Assembly: GCA_016800925.1 (NCBI GenBank) | Contig: JABCPU010000006.1 | Location: 186,001-250,000 of the forward strand | Direction: 5' to 3' | DNA: 64,000 bases | DNA from: Suillus spraguei | Lineage: Eukaryota; Basidiomycota; Agaricomycetes; Boletales; Suillaceae | Part shown: one piece after another, positions 1 through 11,546 of the stretch | How the letters are laid out: the number at the start of each line of letters is the position of its first letter | Numbering within the stretch: position 1 is the stretch's first letter | Notes under the pieces: model-generated | The model's database searches: none | What the model was told of the DNA's origin: nothing | What the model saw: only the letters and a program-made list of their open reading frames with translations | Translations under genes and position numbers: made by a program

Positions 1-1092
1 GGATGAAGTCGGGTGCTGCATACTCTCACTTTGTAAATGTCCCTCAAAGAAGCACACTTCATCAGTGCCAGATGAAGCCATAGACAAATGTGAGCACTCA
101 TATGAAGCTGCAGACGGAAAGAAACAGAAGGCTGTGATGGATTCCTTCAATGATACAGGAGTTATGGCACTTATCTGCTGGCATGATATTCCACTGTTTT
201 TTGCTAACATTGACTCACCCAGTGAGCAGCAAAAGTATGCTGTAGCACTGCTTGAGCATTTCTTCTTAATTCCACAGGAAGCCAATGTTGTCGCCTTCTA
301 TGATGTTGGTTGTATTCTCTCATGTTCATTATCATACATAAGTGCTTCTTTGATATAATATTTCCCAAAAAACTTGACTTATATGTTAGGAGGAAGTGCC
401 GCTGATGAAGACGTCGCTAACTATGACAACTATGATGACATTCTCCCTTCTTTGGTAACATTGCGTCTTTGATTTGCAACTACTGCTATGCATGCATACG
501 GCCACAAGTGGGTGTGTCAACTTGAATATAATCCTCAGATGTATACTGGCCTTGGTCTATCAGACAGTGAGGGTACTGAGAGGTTGTGGTCAAGGTTCAT
601 TAAATTGATTGGAATTTAGTGTTCATCCTCAGTAAGTACTCACTTCACTTTGATGACAATTCTTCATAACACATGCACAGCGGCAGAGGCGCCTCTGGTT
701 GATAGATATGCAAGCAGCCGCCATTGGTATGGAGATGTGAGTAGATCTTGGCGACTGGATCAAATATTGCCTCAAACGTGGAGTCAACAATCAAGGCTCT
801 GCAGCAAAGGAAGCTCTAAGGAATTGTGGGATCACCACCAAGGATCTGCAGGCTCAGTGGGCAGATCAGAAGAAGTCGCAACTCTCCATTCACGCCTGTA
901 CGTCAGTTTAACTTTCCTGAGATGAAACTTAGGTCACGCATTGTGAACTACAGATGCTCCTGCATGACTCAAAAAGGATTTCAACATGGTGCTTGCTCTA
1001 CAGGCTGATCTAGATGCCTCAGATAGAGCTTTGCAAGCTACACATTCTGTGCTTGAAAAGGGTTTGGTCACCAAAGAGACACTGGATGCTAT
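1..1092 (+). pseudogene. KDZ-family transposase, 5' part (decayed)
   Basis: Readable in frame from base 2, so the gene starts outside the window. Seen: a stretch with FNDTGVMALICWHDIPLF, then ANIDSPSEQQKYAVALLEH and FYDVGC (to about 335), and after frame changes HAYGHKWVCQLEYNPQMY and GLSDSEGTERLWS (about 485-620), then LALQADLDASDRALQATH up to 1092. These blocks match what I know of the catalytic region of Kyakuja/Dileera/Zisupton (KDZ) transposases of Agaricomycetes, cut-and-paste DNA transposases of the RNase H fold. Several stops and frame changes separate the blocks, so it is not functional. It continues at 2782 after a solo LTR. The family assignment is from memory of the motif set; no search was run. 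Confidence 0.82.
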
Positions 1093-1504
1093 TGTCATAT
1101 ACCGTACATTCAGGTCTAGATCAAATCCAATCCATGGACATCCAGACACCCAACCTACACAAATCTGATCCACCCATCCACTCCAGTTCACATATCTGAT
1201 CCACCCATCCACTCCAATCCATATCCATCCGTGTCCATATCCGATCCGTGTCCATATCCGATCCGAGTTCATATCCGAACTATTCCCGCGCACCTGCGCA
1301 TTACCCCTTTTAGAATATACCTGTGTCTCCGGCTTCTGGGTATCTCTGTGCTTCCAGTTCTCGGTGATCTCTGCCTCCGTCTTGATAAGTATTTCGTACA
1401 AGCTTCATCTCCGAGTTCATAGCCTTATGTCCCGCTGTACTTACTAATGTGTTTCCGACATAGCCTCGGACTATCCGTACTTACCCTCCGGCATGCTCCT
1501 ACAG

Positions 1505-1511
1505 TATATAA
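1505..1511 (+). promoter_or_regulatory. TATA box of LTR family B
   Basis: TATATAA inside AGTATATAAACTT. The same motif in the same context (AGTATATAAACC) recurs in the related fragment near 8434, so it is conserved within the family and probably drives LTR transcription on the + strand. Confidence 0.5.
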
Positions 1512-1905
1512 ACTTGTAGTACAACTCCTGCAGACCTTAGTCTGATTCATTGTTCCTACTTCTGTATATTCCTTTGATTACTCTGTATCCTGTTATCATG
1601 TCTATATAACTCCGTCTCCGTTCTTGCACTTGGGCTCCGGCCCTTGTAAGCTTCCAACTCAGGCCTATGGGATTACTCCCTAGGCCGGAGCTTTGATCCT
1701 ATGTCCTATAATCTGTTCGGACTTCGTCCATCTCTGTCTATCATCTGTTTCACCTCCGACTCTACCTTTGGTAGTCTTATACTGTCTGTTTCTATTCCGG
1801 ACCTTGTCCGGAGTAGTCTATACTATCTCTACACCATATCCGGACCTACTCCTCTCTAGTAGCCAACACTTCCTCTAAGATCCACAGAGCTACGCTCATC
1901 CGATC

Positions 1906-2330
1906 ATCCGCTCCTCCGCCCCTCCACTCCTCCGCTCCTCCGCTCCTCCGCTCCTCCGCTCCTCCGCTCCTCCGCTCCTCCGCTCCTCCGCTCCTCCGCT
2001 CCTCCGCTCCTCCGCTCCTCCGCTCCTCCGCTCCTCCGCTCCTCCCGCTCCTCCGCTCCTCCGCTCCTCCGCTCCTCCGCTCCTCCGCTCCTCCGCTCCT
2101 CCGCTCCTCCGCTCCTCCGCTCCTCCGCTCCTCCGCTCCTCCGCTCCTCCGCTCCTCCGCTCCTCCGCTCCTCCGCTCCTCCGCTCCTTCCGCTCCTCCG
2201 CTCCTCCGCTCCTCCGCTCCTCCGCTCCTCCGCTCCTCCGCTCCTCCGCTCCTCCGCTCCTCCGCTCCTCCGCTCCTCCGCTCCTCCGCTCCTCCGCTCC
2301 TCCGCTCCTCCGCTCCTCCGCTCCTCTGAG
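1906..2330. repeat. 8-bp minisatellite (GCTCCTCC)n, about 50 copies
   Basis: Near-perfect tandem array of an 8-bp unit, G+C-rich and with strong strand asymmetry (C/T on +, G/A on -). It is broken in phase by an extra C near 2045 and an extra T near 2187. The long minus-strand open frame with GGAEERRS repeats is a by-product of 8-bp periodicity (24 bp = 8 codons) and is not a gene. Confidence 0.95.
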
Positions 2331-2781
2331 CTCCGGACCTTCGGACCCCTAGTCCTCCGGATCCATCCTATCCTATCCTCTGACATCTATGGATCATCTT
2401 TCCCTCTGGAGCTCTGCTCCTATCCTGCCCTGGACTTTGTCCAGCGGTCCATCCTTCATCCGTTCTACTTGGAGCTTGTTCCAGTAGTGTTACCATTACT
2501 CCCTACCTTCCGGAAATAGTTCCGGCGCATTCCCGCGCTCATCCGGAAGTCCATCGGAGCTCTGTCGAGCTATCCTGCCTTAGAGTTCGTCCAGACCCTC
2601 CATCTGGACTCCACCAGAACTCTCCCTTGGACTTCATCTGAAATTAAGGGCACATACTCGGGTAAGGGGCACAGCATACGAGCTGAGGCCAAGCCCCTTT
2701 GACTTACAACCCTCCGGTACAACCCCATGTAAGACCAGGACTTCTTGCTAATCTCCGGTTTTGCATGGTCGTAACAGCTAT

Positions 2782-3447
2782 AGCAAGCCTTGAGTGCAGC
2801 CACGAACATTTAATGACCAAGGTTGAAGTACTGTATCCATCACTCAATGTTCATGACAGGTTTCCAGAGCTCCAAGACATCAACTTGAATTTCATTCGGA
2901 CACTCCTGATGGCCTGCAACCTCAAAATCAATATTCAGAAGAGAGCTATAGGAAGCTTTTTTAAGTGGGATAAACTTGATCGTGCCATTGGTGGTGCAAA
3001 TCAGGCCCTTGGTGAAGTGTATTAGTCCAACCTCGGATCATCAAAACTGACTCATTAGCCAAAGGCATGAAGCATCATCAACAAATATGTAAGGCAATCA
3101 CAAAGCACCAGCCAGCATTAATGACTGCAATCTGCAAATTCAACTTGTATTGTGAGCATCTGGAGAGCCTCTATGATCTGTCTTGGAGTATCCCACTTCC
3201 TACTCCTCTTTCTACCAAGCTCATGGACCTTCGAAATGACCAGACATTGATGGAAGATGTCTGGATTACCCCATCAGTAGGCAATGTTCCTCATTGGATG
3301 GAAGATCCAGATGTGAGAGATGGGATATGAGCATTGTTGAAATGGAATCGGTATCAGGAACAACAGCGCTGCCTTGGGCTTGAGGCTGATAATCTTTGTT
3401 GATGGTTTGGAGATGAACTTGCAGCCCTTGAGCTTGCTTGCATTCAC
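2782..3447 (+). pseudogene. KDZ-family transposase, 3' part (decayed)
   Basis: Continues the gene interrupted at 1092. Visible blocks are SLNVHDRFPELQDINLNFI, LLMACNLKINIQKRAIGSFF, KWDKLDRAIGG, a second block with KAITKHQPALMTAICKFN, then TPLSTKLMDLRNDQTLMEDV and HWMEDPDVRDGI, and finally a glutamate/leucine-rich helix to about 3447. This is the typical helical C-terminal portion of KDZ transposases. A stop near 3023 and another near 3330 interrupt it. The next solo LTR begins at 3448. Confidence 0.82.
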
Positions 3448-5039
3448 TGTCTTCTTAGATAGATGATCTATAGATAAACACCTATAAAACCAAATATCTC
3501 CATGGTCAGTGATTCAGACAAATACCAATGACTGATAACGTGGTTGTATGTGGGTGGCTTTTATGTTCCTCAGGCTACAGTCAGCAAATGAGTCACTTCT
3601 GTGAGATCAGCAAACTCTTGGACAATGACAAAGATTCTCAAAACAACTAAACTTCAAAGAAAAACACAGAAGTCAAACAAACTAAGAGACAAAGATAACT
3701 GGCCAATCACTCTCTCCAATGGAATGCAGGTGTTTTGCAACAAATGTGCTACTGCAATTTGTAGGAAGTTACAACAATCAATCCTCTCAGACAAACAGGC
3801 AGAATCCTTGGCCAAGACTAATCACTACTTCAGAGATCTCTAGCTTACTATTGAACCTGCTGCCAAGGAACTCACTGTGAGTATTAAGCAGTTAGCAGGA
3901 ACGGACGTCCTTGGATTTCACTACCAAGTCCCCTTTCAATAACTAGAGTCTATCAGTCAGTGAAGACCTTAACTCAGTATCACTACTTAGATGTGTAAGA
4001 TAGAGTGTTGCTATCAACTTCTGAAGTCTCTGCCACTAAGCTACTCTGGCCTTAGATGGACTCAAGAGACAACACAAATATCAGAAACACAAGGACACTT
4101 AGCACCAACAAAATTTGAAAGAGAGAGAGAGACCAGTAATCAAAGAAAAAAGAAAAGAGAAAGATTCAAAAGAAACAGAAGCAAGGAAACAGACAACAGA
4201 GAAAGAAAAACAGAGAGAAAGATGATGAAAGAAACTAGAATGAATCTGTCAAAGAAAAAAGATTTGTTGTCTTGCTGGTTGTCAGACACAGTGAGCTCAG
4301 GGTTCTGCTAGTTATTGAGCACAATGAGCTCAAGGTAGTGCTGTCTCACAGTGTAGACTTCCAATCTTACTGTTGTTGACAATGTTCTTGACAGTGTGCT
4401 GATAGAGCTGCCCACACTTCACTCTCAATTATATTTCTGAGGGGGAGAATCTCTCTTTTCATTGACAAAAAGGTGGGTCTTATATAGACAAAATGAATGG
4501 CTATGCTACTGTTTCCCACATTTTGTAGGGGTGCTAACCTACCCTATTTATTGAATATTGTCATAGTTGATTTGTAATATGCTCAAGGGTGTGAGAAGAA
4601 GTCATGTGAGATATCGATGGCTATGCATAAATTTGAGATCAGGTGACTATTAGTGGCTATCCTAGGAGGAATATCAATTATGTAATATTTGAAGCATAAA
4701 TTCACACTTTTTGTAGATGCATAGAAATGATGCGAGTGAATCATAGTGGGTTTCATGGGTTTCTCTGCAGGGTAACTTTATGTAATTATTTTTCTGGGGT
4801 TACTTGACATCTGTGGAAATATTATAAAGTGGTTTCTAGAGCCAAACATGCATAAACACACCCATGCAAAATGAATTAGAAATAATAAGCGAAACTTTTA
4901 CAAGCAAAAAGAAACTTTCAGTTCTGAGTCATGAATCGATTTCTGAATAGAGGAACACTAAGTTGTTATAGTCCTGGTACTATTTTCAGCTGCAGTAGTG
5001 CTTAGTCAGCCATGCACCAGACCAGTTTGGTGCATGTCA
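3448..5039 (-). mobile_element. Solo LTR of the 14.9-kb gypsy family
   Basis: Starts TGTCTTCTTAGATAG and ends TTTGGTGCATGTCA, the same ends and same order as the LTRs at 43835-45438 and 57119-58722. It is roughly 5% diverged from them by eye and slightly shorter (1592 against 1604 bp). Orientation is given as minus because the full-length element codes on the minus strand with its LTRs reading this way. I could not find a convincing target-site duplication (left TCAC, right TTGC), so it is older or has a rearranged flank. Confidence 0.9.
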
Positions 5040-5820
5040 TTGCCTGCAAGTAAGCTATTTCACAGATCGATGATCAGTGGTAATTTTACAAGACCAATCA
5101 TTCATGGTCACAATTCAGCAATGTCGCGATCACGTCCTTCTGCTACAGACTAGATGGGTTACCCCATTGGCATCTTCCACCTGTTTCATTGGTAGTGACA
5201 ACACGGCACTTAAGCTTGCCATTTCTCTTTCTGAGAGCCACAGATCACCAACCACTGCTGTCTGCTCGCTCATACCAACCTTCCTCACACTTATAGATCC
5301 CTGCCCTGATGCAGACACCAGAGAGGAATCCACATTCAAAGAAGGTCCTGAACAAGCAGCACTCTCAGATGTTTTACAAAATGGTGCCATTGGCGACAAG
5401 GACGACAAAGATGAAGATATGTCCATGAAAGAACCTGAGTATGTCATTACCTGGGAGCTCCCAGAGGTATCTTCCAATATCTCATATAGATAGTCATACT
5501 TATCATACCTCATAGAACCTTCAAAATGATCTCTTCAAAGTTCCTAGCCCTGATAAAAACCCATCAAGTGTACAAAGGCCATCTCCCCGACCCGCATGTG
5601 ACAAGCACAAGATGGCTTCCCTCAGCAAGTATTTGAGCCAAGGGATCTCTCCATACTTGCACAGCCTACAGCTTGACTCAACAACATATGTGTCAATGGC
5701 ATCGCTGCACTGCTCTACTCTGAGATATTAACTACCTCTCATGTATGTCCTTGTGCCATTCTCTCCATGCATGATCTTCCTCACATTCAATACAATGTGT
5801 CAGATGAAGTACTATGGCAG
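5040..5820 (+). pseudogene. KDZ gene tail with Ulp1-like (C48) protease remnant
   Basis: From 5077 to 5493 there is an open stretch ending in acidic residues and EPEYVITWELPEV, which could be the KDZ C-terminus (weak). From about 5640 to 5820 the frame LNNICVNGIAALLYSEI then CAILSMHDLPHIQYNVSD is readable. I recognise this as the N-terminal half of the Ulp1-type protease domain fused to or next to many KDZ transposases. The His/Asp/Cys part that should follow is cut off at 5820 by the LTR pile-up. Several stops make it a pseudogene. Confidence is moderate for Ulp1 and low for the 5077-5493 piece. Confidence 0.6.
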
Positions 5821-6132
5821 TGTAACGAACATATTGGCGCTGGCCTTAAAACCCTATCTTTTGGCGCACGTCTCACTTCCATAGGAATCTCCACCAGTCC
5901 AAAGGCCGTCTTACTCCTTTAGCATTGCCGGCGGCATCTCACGCTTACTGCACACCATACCAATTGCTGCACCACATTCCACGTACTGATGTCCTCCCAT
6001 GTCCTTGCTGCGTCCACATAGCTCCTTTTGGTGCATTGTTTGTTTTATGTTCATTATCACTGATTCCATGGCAAGTCTTATTACATGTCGCCTCATGCTA
6101 CAGCCGCCTCGTGCTATGTTTACATATGGCGG

Positions 6133-7065
6133 TGTGACGAACAAACTCACGCTGAGCTTGAAACGGCACATTTTCGTATAGGTGTCACACGGCAATCATT
6201 ATCCTTACCCTTCAGCTTCACCATCCTACTTTACCATGCATTTACCCCTATCTAACGGTAGCGTTCTGCACTCCAGAAGCCTCGTTGCAGCTTAACAGCT
6301 GTACTGTGGCAACTTTCCTGTGAAGCGGTGATCTTTGGCAATCTCCGCGAACCCATTTGGCATCCTCAAGCAAGATTTACCGTCCGTCCTATGTCCATCC
6401 AGTCTCGCCGGTACGTGATGTTTTGTAAACTGTAGTGCAGTCTTATTACATGTCTGCTGTGTGTTAATCCTATCCCTTCTGTTTCCGTAGCTATTCCTTT
6501 CATATAAAATTCCTAGGTACCCGTACTCTTTCCTTACTTCCCTCCTATAGTACACATGGTACTTAGGAATAGTCACCACTACTGTCACTACGAAATAAAG
6601 TCCTTTACTGAAGTCACTGTTTCCTTAAGAATTGCCTTACTGCTGCACGCACCACCGCTCTTTACCGCTTTCCCACGCTTCACCGCTAGCGCTACCGCTT
6701 TCTCATGCTTCACTGCCACACTACCGCTTGTTTTACCGCAGAAGTTCCCACGCTTACTGCAGTTTTACCGCTCGTACTACCGCAGTTTTACTGTTCACGC
6801 TACTGCTTGTCTACTGCATTCCCATGCTTACCGCTAGTTTTACCGCAAGTTTCCCATGGACAGGAGGTCACCGCTAGCATCTCGCTACCTCCAACGGCAG
6901 TCACGCACCACAGGTTGGGCAATATCAAACTATACTAACTTAGCATTCCCTTTAGGGTCGAATGTTCTTGCCTTCGCAAGTGAAGCAGACTAGGTAGAGT
7001 GCAAGACTCGCATACTAGCTCAGGCCGTGGTTTATCTACAGCCCAGGCTAGATTGTATCTTTACA
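6133..7065 (-). mobile_element. Solo LTR-A copy, reverse, TSD GCGG
   Basis: Starts TGTGACGAACAAACTC and ends GTATCTTTACA, which is the reverse complement of the family start TGTAAAGATAC. Flanked by GCGG at 6129-6132 and 7066-7069. Inserted within the older reverse copy (5821-8395). Confidence 0.85.
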
Positions 7066-7069
7066 GCGG

Positions 7070-7988
7070 TGTAAAGATACAACCTAGCTTGGGCTGTAGA
7101 TAAACCACTGCCTAAACTAGTATGTTAGTCTTGCGCTCCATCTAGTCTGCTTCACTTGTAAGAACAAGAGCGTTCAACCCTAAAGGGGGATGCCTATTTA
7201 GTATGGTCAAGTTCGAGTCTAACTTATTTGCGAAACAAGTGTCGTGGTCAGCGGTAAGTTGCCGTGGTCAGCAATGATACCGCCGGAACTAGCGTCGTGC
7301 GTAGCGGTGCTACCGTCATTGAGATAAAGTCAGTAACAGTTGCGTCTAGCGAGTGATGTTGAGCGGTGGTCTCAGCGGTAGCGGTAAGGTTGCGAGCGGT
7401 GCGATGAAACAGTAAAGAAGTCCACGGTACTTTCAGCGGTAAAGTAGCGGAGCATGAGAAGTTCAGCCAAAAGTAACAATCAAAAGTCCAGCGGTATGCC
7501 AGCGGTAACGGAGAACGAGCGTGGTGTATTAACGAGTGGTAAGGAAACTTTAAAGACTATGTCCACTACTGGGTAGATCCAGAGCTAGACAATAATCCTG
7601 ACCTATAGTACGTGCAATGGGGTAAAATCAGGTACTGTATCGTGGGGTATGCGGTGCTTATATCCTAATTCGTATGTACTCGGAATACTCTAGGCAAGAT
7701 CCAGTAGCGCTGGAGTATAGTAACTGCCGTAAGTATACATAGCGCGAGGCGCTGCGGCACGAGGCAACATGTAATAACACAAATGGAGCTATGCGGATGC
7801 GGCAAGGACATGGAAGAACATCGGTTCGTGGAACGAGGTGCGGCAGTCGGTATGGTGTGTGGTAAGTGTGGGATGCCGCCGGTACTGCTAAACGGGTAAG
7901 ACGGCCATGGACAAGTGGTAACTCCTGTAGACATGAGACGAGTGTCAAAATATGGGGTTTTAAGCCCAGCGCCAATATGTTCGTTACA
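7070..7988 (+). mobile_element. Solo LTR-A copy, forward, nested at the same site
   Basis: Starts TGTAAAGATACAACC directly after the GCGG that ends the neighbouring copy, and ends ATATGTTCGTTACA. Flanks are GCGG (7066-7069) and GCAG (7989-7992), a one-mismatch 4-bp duplication. The interior is rich in AGCGGTAAR motifs. Confidence 0.8.
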
Positions 7989-8395
7989 GCAGTTACTGTA
8001 CTTGAGCACTACTGATCTCACCTAGAGTATTCTGAATACATATGATTTAGGATATAAGCACCACGTACCCTGCATGATACAGTACCTGATTTTACCCCAT
8101 TGCACATACTATAGGTCAGGATTATTGTCTAGCTCTGGATTTACCCAGTAGTAGACTTAGTCTTTAAAGTTCTTTACCGCTCGTTAATCAATCACGCTCT
8201 TTCACCATTACTGCTGGCATACTGCTGGACTTTTGATTCCTATTTTGACTGAACTTCTCACGCACCACTACTTTACTGCTGAAAGTACCACGGCCTTCTT
8301 TACTGTTTCTTTGCACCGCTTGCAACTTTAACCGCTGATATTGTTGCTCATCACCACTTGCTCAACGCTACTGTTACTGATACATCGTACATAGC

Positions 8396-8728
8396 CCTTG
8401 GTCCCAGACTCAGTGATTATCTGTGCTAGCTACTTACAGTATATAAACCACTTGTAGATCTCCGTAGAACCTTGTTCAAATATCATCTTAGATTCTGCTC
8501 AATCTATTCCTCCGGACTTGAGTTACTTCCAACTCTGGTCATCTTCCGAGACTTAGGATTGATTCCTATATGTCTGCATCTCCGACTCTACCTTTGGGTA
8601 GTCTACCTCTGTTAGTTTCTAGTTAAGGACTTGTTCCAAGACTAGTCTTATTTCTCATATCATCTGCACACTCCAGATAACCTCAGACATGTCATATCGA
8701 TACCTTCAGACATCCAGATCCATCATGC
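8396..8728 (+). mobile_element. Fragment of an LTR-B-like element
   Basis: Contains AGTATATAAACCACTTGTAG and later TCCGACTCTACCTTTGG followed by TAGTCT. These match, in order, the 1500-1860 stretch of the solo LTR at 1093-2776. Both ends are lost: the old LTR-A copy abuts it on the left and LTR-A copy 8729-9908 on the right. No coding potential. Confidence 0.65.
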
Positions 8729-9908
8729 TGTAAAGATACAATCTAGCCTGGGCTGTAGATAAACCACGCCTAAACTAGTATGCAAGTCTTGCGCTCCGTC
8801 TAGTCTGCTTCACTTGCAAAGCAAGAGCGTTCGACCCTAAAGGGAATGCTAAGTTAATATAGTTTGATAATGCCCAACCTGTGGTGCGTGACTGCTGTCG
8901 GAGGTAGCGAGATGCTAGCGGTGACCTTCGGTCTGTGGGAAACTAGTGGTAATACTAGCGTAAGTGTGGTGAAATAAAGAAACTAGTGCTGGCCAAGTAT
9001 AAGCACAGCGTTAATCCTACTGAAGGTGCGAGTGAGATATTCGACCCAAGAGGACTGTAAATAGAAGCAATTCCTTCTAAGTTAGTGCGAAGGAAACAAG
9101 GAAATACTAATAAGGCAATGAGAATTCTGACTTCCGAAGTTAGCGGCAGTACTAGCATGATGTCAGCAGTACACCACGGTAAGGATAGCTGTAACAGTTA
9201 GCTAGCGAGAGCAAGACAAAGTTACTTGGGCGAGATGAAAATGTTATTACTACTGGTGGTGTGGTAGCAGTAGCAGCAACTCCATATGAGCGAGAACACA
9301 GATGGAAGAGAAAACGACCCAGTGAGATCACTGGCCACAGTCCAGTTACGAGTAGCGAAGTCGAAAGTTGCGCAGTACTTCGAGCAGTAAAGTTACTGCA
9401 GTTCAATCTAAGAATGATGTCCAAAGGAGGAGAGTTCCAAAGCAAATGGATTGTGACTAGCGAGCGTTTCAGATACTAAGTCCTAGTGAAGGGATGTAAT
9501 GGGAAGTAAAAGTAACGGTATGTATGTTCAGTCCTTTTTAACATATGCGAGCGCGTACAAGATAGCTATGCAAGTCCAGTAGCGAGAAAGAAAATAAACA
9601 GGGTATTTAATAAAGAGGTGCACAGCATGCAGTGGCCCCTTGAGATGTAAGGTAAATCCTGCCGTAGGTTTAGTAACAGTGGAAGCAAAGTAACTACACA
9701 CCAATGGATTCTAGATGGAATTGGATGGGACATGAGGGCATCAGCACAAGGATCTGGTAAGGGTTCACGGGAAAGAATGGTTCCACCTTAATGGAGCAAA
9801 AAGGCTATTTCGTTGCTATAAGGAAATTCTTCAGTTGCCGCCGCAGACGTTAACGAGACGCTTGTCGAAAACGGGGTTTTGACAGTCAGTGTGACTTTTC
9901 TCGCTACA
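8729..9908 (+). mobile_element. LTR-A copy, forward, 1180 bp
   Basis: Starts TGTAAAGATACAATCTAGCC and ends TTTTCTCGCTACA. It is about 260 bp longer than its relatives. Flanks ATGC and TCCA do not match, so one edge is rearranged. The short open frames inside (for example 9261-9479) carry no recognisable domain. Confidence 0.8.
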
Positions 9909-9942
9909 TCCACTGGGCACTTTGAATATTGACCATCCCCGG

Positions 9943-10853
9943 TGTAAAGATACAATCTAGCCTGGGCTGTAGATGAACCACGGCCTAAACTAGTATGCGA
10001 GTCTTGCGCTCCATCTAGTCTGCTTCACTTGCAAAGCAAGAGCGTTCGACCCTAAAGGGAATGCTAAGTTAATATAGTTCAATAATGCCCAACCTGTGGT
10101 GCGTGACTGCCATCGGAGGTAGCGAGATGCTAGCGGTGACCTCCACTTCATGGGAAAGTTGCGGTAAAATAGCGGTAGAGTGCAGGAAGATAGCGGTAAA
10201 GTAGTGGTAGTGTGAGCGGTAAAACTGCAGTAGTGCGTGCGGTAAAACTGCGGCAAGGCGTGGGAAAATGGCGGTAAAACAAGCGGTGAAGCGTGGGAAA
10301 GCGTAGCGCAAGCGGTGAAGTGTGTGAAAGCAGTAAAGAGCGGTGGTGTGTGCAGCAGTAAAACAATTCTTGAGAGATAGTGACTTCGGCGAAGGACTTT
10401 ATTCCGTTAGAGACAGTAGTGGTGACAATTCCTAAGTACCATGTGTACCATAGAGGGAAAAGTAAAAGTACCAGAATGTGCAAAGAGTCCTTTTTAACAT
10501 GTACCATGAATGGCCAGAATACATAGTGAGAATGGTAGCGAGATAGAGATATTTAGCTAAGAGGCATGCAGCATGCAAACAGTGTCACAGAAGGTAAGGT
10601 AAGTTTTGCCATAGCTTTAGTAACGGCGGAAACGAATATGCTACGCACCAATGGATCTTGACGGAAATGGAATGGACAGGAGGACATTGGTAGTGAGATT
10701 CAGTAAGGGGCAAGGATCCACGAGCAAAAATGGTACTGGTGAAGCAAAAAGGGGTAATGCTCGCTATAGGGGATTTCTCGGTAGCCGCTGTAGACAGTAA
10801 GAGACACTTGTGTAAAACGGCACATTCATGGTCAGCATGACTTTGTTCCTACA
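9943..10853 (+). mobile_element. LTR-A copy, forward, 911 bp
   Basis: Starts TGTAAAGATACAATCTAGCC and ends GACTTTGTTCCTACA. Flanks are CCGG (9939-9942) and ACGG (10854-10857), one mismatch. Only 34 bp separate it from the preceding copy. The interior 10140-10340 is a degenerate array of GCGGTAAA-type units. Confidence 0.8.
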
Positions 10854-11546
10854 ACGGGAAGTGCAATCTCCACCCCTTTGGAATGAGGCACTTAACAGCT
10901 GGCCCCCTGTAGGAGGGCATTCTGATGGGGGACTGCCACCAACTTTAGCTGTGCATCATGGACACAGTGAGACTTTCATAGATGTGCTATGACCCTATCA
11001 TGAGTGGTGTGCTGAGTTCAAGATGGCAACTGCACCCACTGACGGAGACTTGAATGCAGAAAGTCACCCCATGATGCGTGTGCATGATGCAGACATGAGA
11101 CGGGGATGTATGGCCCATGCCCAAGGGGTCCAATGCCATTGTGATATGGAACTGCTTTTCCCTGGTACCCCGAATATTACCATGATCCTCGTATGCCTCA
11201 TGGCCTTCAGCCCCCTCATGGCCCTTAGCCTCTGTATCACAGTGGCTATCATGATGCTCCCTATTGTGACTCTTGGGATGGTCATGTCGAGAGCTATTGG
11301 CACCCTCCAAGTGGTCCATATTTTGGTCTGGGAGGCAGATATGAGCATGGGTATGGGCATGAGTATCCTAAGGACCCAGAGGATGGAGGACATGCTCCTT
11401 AGACCCACAGGCTTCCTCTTTGATCAACTGTCTGGTCACATTAAAGTGACTCCCTCCGCCATGCATATATTGTATTGTATTGTCATGTAACAACACATTG
11501 AGTTTGCGCTTCTGATCTCTTTTTTCTGTTGTTATTGCCATTGATG
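10854..11546. other. Unassigned sequence between LTR-A and the Tc1 palindrome
   Basis: No recognisable gene. On the + strand 11000-11410 reads as a Tyr/His/Pro/Gly-rich stretch in one frame (for example GGRYEHGYGHEYPKDPEDGG) broken by stops, and as a Met-rich stretch in another. It may be the tail of a lost low-complexity protein, possibly part of the element that carried the KDZ or Ulp1 remnant. Confidence 0.3.

Larger units (their letters stand above)
1093..2776 (+). mobile_element. Solo LTR (family B), 1684 bp, TSD GCTAT
   Basis: Begins TGTCATATACC and ends GGTCGTAACA (TG...CA), flanked by GCTAT at 1088-1092 and 2777-2781. Removing it joins the KDZ reading frame cleanly (...LDA|IASLEC...), which supports the boundaries. 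A TATA box at 1505-1511 sets the + orientation. The second half carries an 8-bp minisatellite. A related fragment lies at 8396-8728. No internal retrotransposon sequence is present, so this is a solo LTR left by recombination. The 5-bp duplication differs from the 4-bp ones of family A. Confidence 0.88.
5821..8395 (-). mobile_element. Oldest LTR-A copy, reverse, truncated, split by two nested LTRs
   Basis: 5821-6132 begins TGTAACGAACATATTGGC, the reverse complement of the LTR-A end at 7988. The same copy continues at 7989-8395, which is the reverse complement of the LTR-A interior (compare 7310-7700). Between the two halves sit two further LTR-A copies (6133-7065 and 7070-7988). The U3-side end is missing beyond about 8395. 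It entered the Ulp1-like coding remnant at 5820. Confidence 0.8.

Noticed and set aside
1904..2386. 160-codon minus-strand ORF with GGAEERRS repeats
   Set aside because: Produced by the 8-bp minisatellite; no conserved ends or domain.
5821..7988. A single foldback transposon of 2.2 kb flanked by GCAG
   Set aside because: GCAG at 5817 and 7989 match by chance. The left part continues beyond 7989 to 8395 as one reverse LTR-A, and the inner copies have their own GCGG duplications.
11023..11490. 155-codon Met-rich ORF, possible membrane protein
   Set aside because: Overlapping frames on both strands are equally open because of biased composition (ATG/CAT-rich). No domain and no start or stop context.
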